In this document: positions 43,538 to 52,071 of the stretch, in pieces
Numbering within the stretch: the stretch's first letter is position 1
Layout: each line of letters opens with the position of its first letter
Translations under genes and position numbers: made by a program
The notes under the pieces: model-generated
Databases searched by the model: none
Told to the model about the DNA's origin: nothing
What the model saw: the letters and a program-made list of their open reading frames with translations, nothing else
DNA from: Lachnospiraceae bacterium
GTDB lineage: Bacteria; Bacillota; Clostridia; Lachnospirales; Lachnospiraceae
Reading direction: 5' to 3'
DNA length: 64,000 nt
Assembly: GCA_015057325.1 (NCBI GenBank)
Contig: SVEQ01000001.1
Span: 1 to 64,000 of the forward strand

Positions 43538-44773
43538 ATGAAGTTAACACAATTACAGCTTGATCAGGTCAATGACCGAATTAACGCGCTCGTATCAGCA
43601 GGCAGCTTCTACGGAAAGAAGTTAAAGGAAGCGGGCATTGAGCACATTTCATCTCAGGAGGATTTTGAGAAGCTTCCGTTTTCTGAGAAGAATGATTTAA
43701 GAGAGGCATATCCGCTTGGACTTATGACAGCACCGGAGGAAGATATCGTTCGTATCCATTCTTCTTCGGGAACAACAGGACTTCCTGTTATCATTCCTTA
43801 TACAGCGAAAGACGTTGATGACTGGGCAATTCAGTTTGCAAGATGTTACGAGATGGCGGGCATTACCAAAATGGACCGCATACATATCACACCGGGTTAC
43901 GGTTTGTGGACAGCGGGAATCGGTTTCCAGCTTGGTGCAGAGAAGCTTGGAGCAATGGTTATTCCTATGGGTCCGGGCAATACAGACAAACAGATTCAGA
44001 TGATGATAGATATGAAATCTACAGTTCTTTGTGCAACCTCTTCATATGCACTTTTGCTTGCTGAGGAGATTGAAAAAAGAGGTGTCAAAGATAAGATTTG
44101 TCTTAAGAAGGGTATTATAGGTTCTGAGCGTTGGGGCTCAAACATGCGTGAGAGAATCTCAAGTATTTTGGGAATTGAGCTTTACGACATTTACGGTCTT
44201 ACAGAGATTTATGGACCGGGTATCGGTATCAACTGTCCTAATGAAAGCTATATGCACTGCTGGGATGATTATGTATATATTGAGATAATCGACCCTGTAA
44301 CGGGAGAAAATCTTCCTGACGGCGAGTGGGGCGAGATTGTTATCACTACACTTGTTAAAGAGGGTGCACCTCTTATCCGTTATCGTACACATGACCTTTC
44401 AAGAATTATCCCTGAGAAATGTTCGTGTGGAAGCGCTTATCCTCGTATTGACGAGATTCGCGGTAGAACAGACGATATGATTAAGATTAAGGGTGTAAAT
44501 GTGTTCCCTGCTCAGATAGAAGAGATACTTGCCCAGTTCCCTGAGGTATCAAGCGAGTATCAGATTCATATTTCGCATCTTGACGGTAAGGACACAATGC
44601 GTCTTTATGTTGAGACTAACGGAACGGTTGATTTTGCAAAACTTGCAGATGATATCGCAGCAAGAGTTAAGAGTAAGATAGGATTTACACCAATCGTTAA
44701 GGTTGTTGAAATAGGTGTTCTTCCAAGAAGTGAGAAGAAGGCAAAGAGAGTTATCGACGAGAGATATAACTAA
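43538..44773 (+). CDS. paaK: Phenylacetate-CoA ligase family protein
   Basis: A 411-aa adenylate-forming enzyme linking aryl acetates to CoA with ATP, or possibly the reverse. P-loop SSSGTTGLPVIIPYT, the YGLTEIYGPG aryl-binding motif, YRTHDLSRI and the C-terminal IKGVNVFPAQIEE place it in the PaaK group. Its place directly after iorAB suggests it handles phenylacetyl-CoA or indoleacetyl-CoA formed by IorAB, either recycling the free acids or conserving energy. SD AAAGGGAG. Confidence 0.92.
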   Translation: MKLTQLQLDQVNDRINALVSAGSFYGKKLKEAGIEHISSQEDFEKLPFSEKNDLREAYPLGLMTAPEEDIVRIHSSSGTTGLPVIIPYTAKDVDDWAIQFARCYEMAGITKMDRIHITPGYGLWTAGIGFQLGAEKLGAMVIPMGPGNTDKQIQMMIDMKSTVLCATSSYALLLAEEIEKRGVKDKICLKKGIIGSERWGSNMRERISSILGIELYDIYGLTEIYGPGIGINCPNESYMHCWDDYVYIEIIDPVTGENLPDGEWGEIVITTLVKEGAPLIRYRTHDLSRIIPEKCSCGSAYPRIDEIRGRTDDMIKIKGVNVFPAQIEEILAQFPEVSSEYQIHISHLDGKDTMRLYVETNGTVDFAKLADDIAARVKSKIGFTPIVKVVEIGVLPRSEKKAKRVIDERYN

Positions 44774-44782
44774 AGATAAGAT

Positions 44783-44813
44783 TAAAAAAGTGCTGTGATA
44801 GAAATATCACAGC
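44783..44813 (-). terminator. Intrinsic terminator overlapping a stop codon
   Basis: On the minus strand GTGCTGTGATA pairs with TATCACAGCAC around a short loop, followed by a T6 run. The first arm contains the last codons and the TGA of the GGDEF gene. Confidence 0.85.
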
Positions 44814-47134
44814 ACAAATTCGTTAACAGTAGAAGGTTTTCCGAAATGATAACCCTGCATCTTGGTAATTCCAAGTGCCTGCATTTTTTCGGCCTGCTTG
44901 TCACTTTCTATACCTACGGCAGTAACCTCGATATTAAATGATTTCGCAATCGCAATAATTGATTTGATAAGTTTCATTGTGTCGGGCTTGTCTGCATTTG
45001 CGATAAGCGATGGCGAAAGTTTAAGTCCGTCAAATCCACATTCCAATACATATGATAGGTTGATGTCTCCACCACCGAAATTGTTAAGAGACAACTTAAA
45101 GCCTTTGTCATGTAATCGTTTGATGGTTGCTTTGGAGGAAGCAACCGAACTCATGATTACTTCATTATCGATATCCAAAGTAACTCTTGAATAATCTATA
45201 CCATATTCTTTGCCGATGTTTTCAAGAAAACGTATGTAATCATCATCAATTATCTGTAACGGAGAAAGATTGATTGTAAGTGTAAGTTCCTTATCAAGTT
45301 CTTTCTGCCATACTTTAATCTGTTCCATGGAAGTCTTTGTAAGCCATGTTCCCAAACTGTTCATAAGACCAAGTTCTTCGGCAAGAGGGATGAGTGTTGC
45401 CGGAGAAATATCGTCCTCACCGTTATTAAGATGTGGGAATACCTCAACTCCGACACCTACGACTTTTCCTTCATTTACATCATATTGAGGTTGGTAGCGC
45501 AGTTCAAAATCGTGCTCCGGATCTGCCTTGGAAAGCTTTTCCTTCAACTCCTTATCCTTGATTGCGTCCTTAACAAGTGAAGAGTCGAATATGCAGTAGC
45601 CGTCTTTTTGCGAACTGTGTTTGATAGTGTACATTGCACTGTCTGCGTACTGGACGAGTGTTGCCATATCCTTTGAATCTTCAGGATAACTTGCCACACC
45701 GATACTTGCTGAAAGATGGAACACGTAAGTATCAAGAATTACAGGTGTGTGGAACATACGCTGTATTGAAAATGCGTCCTGCTCGATATATAACTTGTAG
45801 TCCGGAGAATTAATGTCGTTGTCATTACGTATAATAAGCATAAACTCGTCACCGCCGGTACGAACTGCCGTAAACTTGTCAGGCAGAGCAAGCATTCGGT
45901 CACCGAACTCCTTGAGTACCTTGTCACCCATTTCATGACCGTATGTATCATTGATAGGTTTGAACTGATTTAAGTCTATACACAATACGGAATAACCGCC
46001 GTTGTTCTCTTCACATTCCTTATGTAGTTTCTCTAAATATTCATAACCGAAACGTCTGTTATAAAGACCTGTAAGCAAGTCGGTTGAAGAAAGTCTTTCC
46101 AAGTACTTGTTGGCTTCCTTAAGCTCATGTGTCTTCTCCTCAACCATATCCTCTAAGGCCTCAGTCTCTTTCATTTGCTGTTCGAGAAGGTGCTCATTTA
46201 ACATATCTGTTCTTGAGATATATAACATAATCAAGTAAGCCATAAGTAAAATGATAATATACAACGCTTCGTCTAGGGTTAAGAAATGTAATGCGCAAGC
46301 AGAAATATTAATCGCAAGTCCGACAGATGTTATTATGAATCTTGTTTTGATTGCCTTGGATGAAAAATCGCTTACCGCAAGGAAGTATCGATGCTTTTTG
46401 TTGTTCTGGATCATTATTCCGACGGCAACTAATATCATAAACAACATGTAAATGAGATTGGTAAATATATTCTCAGGCTCCTTACCGATTGCTTCCTGAT
46501 AGTTATATTGGAAGTCAAATACGATGTAAGCAAGTATTCCAAACGGTACAAGTGCTGTTCCTGTTCTTATATTTGATGCACCAATAAGTCGGAATAAATG
46601 AATTATAAGTATTATAATGAAGAAGTTAATAAAGAAATACATGAGAACTCGTATTTCTGTTGCAAAGGACAAGGTTACATCCTTACTGATGTAGTGAAGC
46701 ATTTTCCTTGTAAGAACGAACTCAATTCCTGAAAGGCAGAAAGCGTTTGCCAAAAGATATGACAATTCACGACGACGTCCTTTTAATTTCATTACTATAT
46801 ATGTGGTAAGCGAAAGTCCGAAACAGTAGTTAGGCATGAGATAAAGTGTACGAACAAAGAGGCTTAAAGGATCTTCGCCCAACACGTAATGGTTTGTGAA
46901 ACGAATGAGATCTGCAAAGGCCCATGAATAAATGCCCATCGTTAATAGAATGGAAGGCCAAAAGAAGTCGTCCATATCATCAAGACAACAAAGAATTATT
47001 GTTCCTGCCGAAAATGCCGTAAGAGTAGAGAACAATTCGATTGCAAAATTAACTTCGGCAATTGTGGAAACAACAAAAACTATGTATAAGAATATAGTTG
47101 TCATTAGAACAAATTTCTGTACTTTTTTAATCAT
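44807..47134 (-). CDS. Membrane GGDEF protein with degenerate EAL domain
   Basis: A 775-aa protein. The first 300 residues carry eight to ten membrane segments. A coiled-coil stretch (ETEALEDMVEEKTHELKEAN) leads to a GGDEF domain with intact RTGGDEFMLI, so it probably makes c-di-GMP. The RxxD inhibitory site is not at its usual place. The EAL-like domain has lost its catalytic residues: EVF for EAL, LDIDNE for ExTE, NNFGGG for DDFG and LKLSP for KID. It is therefore likely a sensor or partner domain rather than a phosphodiesterase. The start at 47134 (MIKKVQKF) follows a G-rich SD. Divergent from the next GGDEF gene. Confidence 0.88.
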   Translation of the reverse strand: MIKKVQKFVLMTTIFLYIVFVVSTIAEVNFAIELFSTLTAFSAGTIILCCLDDMDDFFWPSILLTMGIYSWAFADLIRFTNHYVLGEDPLSLFVRTLYLMPNYCFGLSLTTYIVMKLKGRRRELSYLLANAFCLSGIEFVLTRKMLHYISKDVTLSFATEIRVLMYFFINFFIIILIIHLFRLIGASNIRTGTALVPFGILAYIVFDFQYNYQEAIGKEPENIFTNLIYMLFMILVAVGIMIQNNKKHRYFLAVSDFSSKAIKTRFIITSVGLAINISACALHFLTLDEALYIIILLMAYLIMLYISRTDMLNEHLLEQQMKETEALEDMVEEKTHELKEANKYLERLSSTDLLTGLYNRRFGYEYLEKLHKECEENNGGYSVLCIDLNQFKPINDTYGHEMGDKVLKEFGDRMLALPDKFTAVRTGGDEFMLIIRNDNDINSPDYKLYIEQDAFSIQRMFHTPVILDTYVFHLSASIGVASYPEDSKDMATLVQYADSAMYTIKHSSQKDGYCIFDSSLVKDAIKDKELKEKLSKADPEHDFELRYQPQYDVNEGKVVGVGVEVFPHLNNGEDDISPATLIPLAEELGLMNSLGTWLTKTSMEQIKVWQKELDKELTLTINLSPLQIIDDDYIRFLENIGKEYGIDYSRVTLDIDNEVIMSSVASSKATIKRLHDKGFKLSLNNFGGGDINLSYVLECGFDGLKLSPSLIANADKPDTMKLIKSIIAIAKSFNIEVTAVGIESDKQAEKMQALGITKMQGYHFGKPSTVNEFVL

Positions 47135-47171
47135 GCCCCCATACACCCCACAAAAAAGAAAATTGTACATT

Positions 47172-47200
47172 ATTTTAGCACATTTTCAATGACATTTCAA
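47172..47200 (-). promoter_or_regulatory. Predicted promoter for the minus-strand GGDEF gene
   Basis: On the minus strand TTGAAA (47200-47195), a 17-base spacer and TAAAAT (47177-47172). Confidence 0.6.
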
Positions 47201-47235
47201 ACTGTATTATTTTGTCAAAAATACGATAATAATGT

Positions 47236-47264
47236 TTGAAATAAGCCAATCTGTTTGGTATACT
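47236..47264 (+). promoter_or_regulatory. Predicted promoter of the 47357-61784 gene run
   Basis: TTGAAA (47236-47241), a 17-base spacer and TATACT (47259-47264) with TGG before the -10 (extended -10). It is the only clear promoter seen before the terminator at 61813. Confidence 0.65.
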
Positions 47265-47356
47265 AGATATGATGCCTATTTTATTGCTGAAATGGAAACT
47301 GATGTGAGAGATATCAGTTAAAAATATAACAAACAAAGGAGATGAGGGGGAACGCT

Positions 47357-48574
47357 ATGGGGTACGAACAACTGCTTGCCAACTTTGCTGCAGATAAGAC
47401 CGGAGAGATAATTGTTACTGGCAGACAAGGTGAAATTATCTACAGAAACCACGCGGAAGATTTTACCGATAAACAATGGAATGCGTGGAGTATGTTTAAT
47501 CTCGATATGGAGAATATGAACGTGGGTGAGAGATGGGAGATTTCCGATAGACGTGCGGGAAGTGCTTACTCGGTTTATTCAGAGCCTGCATCTGATGATG
47601 GAAAAGATTATGTACTTCATCATGTTTTTAATACGAGTGAATATGCTAATTTGCTTAGAGATGTATCGAGATATTCCAGAGATTGGAAGGAGTTAAGTTC
47701 ATTCCAAAGCAAGATACTTCAGCAGCTTTCTGCTAACTATATGGATTGTCTTCCGATTATATTGAAGTCTTTCAAGATATCGGCAACGGCGCTTTTTATC
47801 GGACGTGAGAAGTATGTTGAGAAATACGTAATAGAGAAGGGCGACGAGGAAATCAGATGCTCGAGAGTTGAGGAACACAGTCAGTTTGAAGTTGAACATG
47901 GCAATACTACAAAGCTTGTTGGTGATGAAAGAGAGTGGACATGTTATATCAACGATGCCACTGTCAATGGCGTTGAGTATGGCTTATTCATTTATTCAGA
48001 TGAGGGAGTCAACGAAGAATCGTCTAAGATGTATTACAACGTTATTCGACTTTTCCTTGAGAATGCCCTGCTTCGTGAGAAGATTATATATGAGAGCGAG
48101 CATGATCAGTTGACGGGATTGTCTAATAAGGGCAAGTATCTTTCTATGATGGAGGATTTCTTCCCTAACCTTGACAATATTGCCATATATAACATGGATG
48201 TTAACTATCTGAAGAGAGTAAATGATACCTTGGGTCACGAGGCGGGAGATGCCTTGATAGTCAAGGCTGCCAAGAGTCTTTTGGCGGTTGAGAGAAACAA
48301 TGTTCGCGGATTTAGAATGGGTGGAGATGAGTTTATGCTTCTTGCGTGGGATTTATCACAGGAGGAAGCAAACACCCTGTTAGAAGATTGGCGCGAGGCT
48401 CTTGCAAAACTTAACGAAGAGGATAAGACACTTGAGTGTGTAATTGCTTGCGGACTTGCTTACGGAACAAAGGGATACAATTTGAGTGAACTCTTAAAAC
48501 TTGCGGATGAGCGCATGTATGAGAATAAAGTAGCAATCAAAATATCTCGCGGGGACGACCCCAATTCGAGATAA
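47357..48574 (+). CDS. Soluble diguanylate cyclase (GGDEF)
   Basis: A 405-aa cytoplasmic protein. An N-terminal PAS-like part (to about 115) and a GAF-like middle domain (about 125-235) precede a GGDEF domain. MDVNYLKRVNDTLGHEAGD and RMGGDEFMLL are intact, so it should make c-di-GMP. There are no membrane segments. The ATG at 47357 is preferred because AGGGGG lies about seven bases upstream, whereas the ATG at 47342 directly abuts AAAGGAG. First gene of a long run; the STAS gene follows after 18 bp. Confidence 0.88.
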   Translation: MGYEQLLANFAADKTGEIIVTGRQGEIIYRNHAEDFTDKQWNAWSMFNLDMENMNVGERWEISDRRAGSAYSVYSEPASDDGKDYVLHHVFNTSEYANLLRDVSRYSRDWKELSSFQSKILQQLSANYMDCLPIILKSFKISATALFIGREKYVEKYVIEKGDEEIRCSRVEEHSQFEVEHGNTTKLVGDEREWTCYINDATVNGVEYGLFIYSDEGVNEESSKMYYNVIRLFLENALLREKIIYESEHDQLTGLSNKGKYLSMMEDFFPNLDNIAIYNMDVNYLKRVNDTLGHEAGDALIVKAAKSLLAVERNNVRGFRMGGDEFMLLAWDLSQEEANTLLEDWREALAKLNEEDKTLECVIACGLAYGTKGYNLSELLKLADERMYENKVAIKISRGDDPNSR

Positions 48575-48592
48575 CATTTTAGGAGGTTTATT

Positions 48593-48892
48593 ATGACTAT
48601 TCAAAAGAACAGAGAAGCAGACATATTAACAGTAGCAGTTGAGGGAAGACTTGATACAACTACAGCGCCTCAATTAGAGGAAGAACTTAATGCAAGCATT
48701 GATGGAGTTAAAGAACTCGTGCTTGACCTTGTAGATCTTGCATATGTTTCATCTGCAGGACTTAGAGTACTTCTTTCTGCACAGAAGACAATGAACAAGC
48801 AGGGCAGTATGGTTATTAAGAATGCTAACGAAGAAGTTATGGAGATTTTCGAGGTTACAGGATTTATCGATATTTTAAATATTGAAGAATAA
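48593..48892 (+). CDS. STAS-domain anti-anti-sigma factor
   Basis: A 99-aa SpoIIAA/RsbV-type protein. GRLDTTTAPQLEEEL and LVLDLVDLAYVSSAGLRVLL carry the phosphorylatable serine in the usual place, the Ser-Ser-Ala-Gly turn. In partner switching it would be phosphorylated by an anti-sigma-type kinase and reactivated by a PP2C/SpoIIE phosphatase, both of which are encoded downstream (55354 and 53641). No sigma factor gene is nearby, so the output may be another protein, possibly the MATE-kinase fusion. SD TAGGAGG. Confidence 0.92.
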   Translation: MTIQKNREADILTVAVEGRLDTTTAPQLEEELNASIDGVKELVLDLVDLAYVSSAGLRVLLSAQKTMNKQGSMVIKNANEEVMEIFEVTGFIDILNIEE

Positions 48893-48922
48893 TTTCTAAA
48901 TTAATGCAGGGGGATAAGGAAA

Positions 48923-50071
48923 TTGCTTCCGTCGTATTTTTCTGATTTTGGCAAGATAATTAAAGACAATATAAACACGATTTGTGTGGGAGATTATAAG
49001 GTGGGCGATGTTGATTTGAACACCTTGTGTAATCTTGCGCTCTTAAGACTGGATCACGTTTCTATAACACCTTCTGCAAAACATGAAAAGAAGCTTACAA
49101 AAAAACAGCTTAAGCAGATGAGGGCATTTTATTCCCCTTATGTGCGATTTATGACAGACAGATATCACAGGCTATATACTGCCAAGACGGGTAAGTTCTA
49201 TCCGCAGTACATTCCTGAGGAAATGTTTTTTATGTGGATAGACAGATATTTTTGCCACAGACAGGAAGCCAGATATCTCGATAATAAATGTTACTATTAC
49301 AAATTATTTTCTCATATCAAACTCCCGGAAGCGGTGGCGCTTAAGATAGGTAACACATGGCTTGACAGTGATTTTAAGGTTGTGTCAACGAAAACCATTC
49401 GCGAAAAACTTCGTAATGAGAAGGAAGTAGTTGTTAAGCAGGCAACTAATTCCGAGGGTGGATATGGCGTTAAGTTTGTAAACGGAGCCAAACTTGCTGA
49501 CGTGTTATTTGGCAAAATTGCACGTGCAAAAGAAGATTTTGTAATACAGCGTCCAGTAAGACAGCATAAGGATATGGTGGCATTTCATCCGGAGTCAGTG
49601 AATACGATGCGTATAGTTTCTCTTCTTACAGGAGATAAGGTGAAAGTATATGCTGTCAGTTTGAAAGTAGGTGTCGGTAAGGAACGAATTGACAATGGTT
49701 GTCATGGCGGAATATATTGCGGCGTTAAGCCCGATGGAAGTCTGATGGACTACGGTATTTCGGACAAGGGCGAGGTGATATACAAACACCCGACACTTGG
49801 TTACAGCTTTTCGGGGAAGAAGATTCCCCATCTTAATAAGGCAATCAAACTTGTCAAAGAGGCTCACTCATTTATGGGACACTTTAGATTGGTGTCATGG
49901 GATGTTGCAATCGATGATGATGACGAGGCGGTTTTGATAGAAGCAAACCTAACCCTCGGCGGAATAAATGACGTACAAATGAGCAATGGACGTCCATTGT
50001 TTGGCAAAGACACAAAGAAAATTCTTGATGAAGTTTTCGGTGGCAGGAGAAAGGTTACCACTTTGTTATGA
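48923..50071 (+). CDS. Sugar-transfer-associated ATP-grasp protein
   Basis: A 382-aa ATP-grasp enzyme. The core has EVVVKQATNSEGGYGVKFV (ATP-binding strand and loop), FVIQRPVRQHKDMVAFHPESVNTMRIVSL split across the central lid region, and a metal-binding end near VLIEANLTLGG. This matches the ATPgrasp_ST group found beside polysaccharide genes, which would form an acid-amine or acid-thiol bond on a glycan or precursor. TTG start after ATAAGGA. Its stop overlaps the MATE gene start by 4 bp (ATGA), so the two products are probably made together. Confidence 0.8.
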   Translation: MLPSYFSDFGKIIKDNINTICVGDYKVGDVDLNTLCNLALLRLDHVSITPSAKHEKKLTKKQLKQMRAFYSPYVRFMTDRYHRLYTAKTGKFYPQYIPEEMFFMWIDRYFCHRQEARYLDNKCYYYKLFSHIKLPEAVALKIGNTWLDSDFKVVSTKTIREKLRNEKEVVVKQATNSEGGYGVKFVNGAKLADVLFGKIARAKEDFVIQRPVRQHKDMVAFHPESVNTMRIVSLLTGDKVKVYAVSLKVGVGKERIDNGCHGGIYCGVKPDGSLMDYGISDKGEVIYKHPTLGYSFSGKKIPHLNKAIKLVKEAHSFMGHFRLVSWDVAIDDDDEAVLIEANLTLGGINDVQMSNGRPLFGKDTKKILDEVFGGRRKVTTLL

Positions 50072-52071
50072 AGAGAAACAGAAGCTTTTTGAGAAAACAA
50101 TTTATTAAATACTTATTTCCGGTAATGTTTTCTGTGTTGGGTGGTACTATCAATGCACTGATAGACAGTGTGTTTGTTTCCCAGAAACTTGGTGGTGACG
50201 GTCTGGCAGCAATCAACGTAAGCATGCCGGTCTATCTTTTGATATGTACACTGGGTTCGCTTATTGCAGGCGGTGCATCCACAGCATCTGCACAGGCAGG
50301 TGGTAAGGATGATATGGAAAAAGCAGAAGAGATTTATCAGCAGTCTTTTGTGTTTTCTGTGGCTGTAAGTTTGGGTGTTGCTGTAATTTGTGCAATACTT
50401 TGCCGACCGATAGCATTTTTGCTTGCCGGAAGCAGCGGATTGTATGATTATGTTTATTCGTATTGTATTGTAATAATTTTAGGTATGGTATTTACCGTAC
50501 TTTTATATTTTCCAAGTTATTATTTGCAGCTCGACGGTAAGGCTGATTCTATTGCGGTTATGTTCTACATTGCAATAGGTACAGATATAATTTTGGATTA
50601 TTTGCTTATGTATTCGTATGATATGGGAATGAGAGGAGCCGCACTTGCAAGTGTTCTTTCTACTGCGGCTGCAACCATATACGGATTCATTTTATTGGAG
50701 AATGGTTACTCAAGTTATCATTTAAAATTATGCAAGCCTGATAAGGCAATGATTAAAGAGATACTTAGACTTGGAAGTCCGGCGGCACTTACCAATCTTG
50801 TTGATGCCATAAGGCTTTTGGCGTTAAACGGTATTATTCTGTATGTTGGTGGAGCATATATGATGGCTGTATGGGCTGTGCTTAATACGTTGTCGGAATT
50901 TGCCGTATTTATTATTTCGGGAGTGCCACAGGCGGCTGCTCCTATGACGAGTGCTTATCATTCTGCCAAGGAGAATAGCGGATTAAGAATACTAGTTGCC
51001 CTTCAGGTTAGTATCGGTGGGGTATTGGCATTGTTATATGCCGTTATAATTATTGCAGGTCATAGCGTGATAGAGATGGTATTTGCGGTAAATGAGGACT
51101 TATCTCTTGCTATGGTATGTCTTGGTGTATATTGCGTACTTGAATTACTTTGCAACATTTGGACTACATTTTTTCAGTCGGTCGGAAGAATATTTGAGTC
51201 AAACTTTCTTATTGTTTGCAGAAAGTTTGCGTTTCCGATACTTGCTGCTTTAATTTTGGCATCGACCAATACCTACGAGTTTTTCTTCCTGCCGGTAGGA
51301 GCGATTCTTACACTATTGGTTGGGACGGGTTATACGGTTACAAAAAGTATTAAGAGTAGAAAAGACGAGCATTTCTTGTCATGGGTGTTACTGTTAGATG
51401 ATTATCTCGAAAGAGAGCATAAAGTTTTGGACTTTTCTATCGTGCCCGATTCCGATAACATCTGCTATGCAAGTGAGAATATCAAAGAGTTTTGTGAGGG
51501 TAATGAGTTAGACAGAAAGCAGGCGATGAAATTAAGTCTTGCAATCGAGGAGATTCTTAATGTATATGCGAGTAAGAATCATTCTTTAAGCAGTGTGGAT
51601 ATGCGTGCATTTGCTTTGCAGGGAAGTATCGGTATAAGAATAAGATGTGCGGGGGTTCGCTATAATCCTTTTGCGCAGGATGTTGAAGAGGAGGATGATT
51701 TCCTTATGGGCGTTACTATGATACGCAAAATGTCGGAAGTCATCAACTACAATTACCTGCTTGGAACGAATAATCTTTTGATATTGTTTGAGCAAAATCG
51801 TGAAGAGCCTGCGAAAGAGAAAGCAAGAGCCAAAGTAAAGAAAAAAGAGGAAGAGAAATTAGTAGATAAATCTAAAGAAGAAGTAGAAGAGAAACCACAG
51901 GATAAAGATGAAGACGTAACAAAAGATGAAGTTCAGGGAAAAGAAACCCTGAAGAGAAGAAATAAAAGAAAGAAGAAAAGGCTTAAAAGAAAGCAAAGAT
52001 TAGAACAGAGGAAAAGCCGTAGAAAGACACCGAGGAGAAGAAGCAGGAGAGGGAGCCGGAGTGATAGATAA
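50068..52071 (+). CDS. MATE-family transporter fused to an anti-sigma-kinase-like ATPase domain
   Basis: A 667-aa fusion. Residues 1 to about 430 form a 12-segment MATE/MOP-type transporter (GGTINALIDSVFVSQKLGGDGLAAINVSMP at the start is the usual first repeat). Residues about 440-580 resemble HATPase_c_2 domains of RsbW/SpoIIAB: LSLAIEEILN has the N-box Glu and Asn. The G1 box reads IRCAGVRYNPF where active kinases have a D-x-G, so nucleotide binding is doubtful. The last 85 residues are almost all Lys, Glu and Arg. With STAS, SpoIIE and RsbW-like genes in the same run, the domain may let partner switching gate transport. Overlaps both neighbours. Confidence 0.85.
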   Translation: MKRNRSFLRKQFIKYLFPVMFSVLGGTINALIDSVFVSQKLGGDGLAAINVSMPVYLLICTLGSLIAGGASTASAQAGGKDDMEKAEEIYQQSFVFSVAVSLGVAVICAILCRPIAFLLAGSSGLYDYVYSYCIVIILGMVFTVLLYFPSYYLQLDGKADSIAVMFYIAIGTDIILDYLLMYSYDMGMRGAALASVLSTAAATIYGFILLENGYSSYHLKLCKPDKAMIKEILRLGSPAALTNLVDAIRLLALNGIILYVGGAYMMAVWAVLNTLSEFAVFIISGVPQAAAPMTSAYHSAKENSGLRILVALQVSIGGVLALLYAVIIIAGHSVIEMVFAVNEDLSLAMVCLGVYCVLELLCNIWTTFFQSVGRIFESNFLIVCRKFAFPILAALILASTNTYEFFFLPVGAILTLLVGTGYTVTKSIKSRKDEHFLSWVLLLDDYLEREHKVLDFSIVPDSDNICYASENIKEFCEGNELDRKQAMKLSLAIEEILNVYASKNHSLSSVDMRAFALQGSIGIRIRCAGVRYNPFAQDVEEEDDFLMGVTMIRKMSEVINYNYLLGTNNLLILFEQNREEPAKEKARAKVKKKEEEKLVDKSKEEVEEKPQDKDEDVTKDEVQGKETLKRRNKRKKKRLKRKQRLEQRKSRRKTPRRRSRRGSRSDR

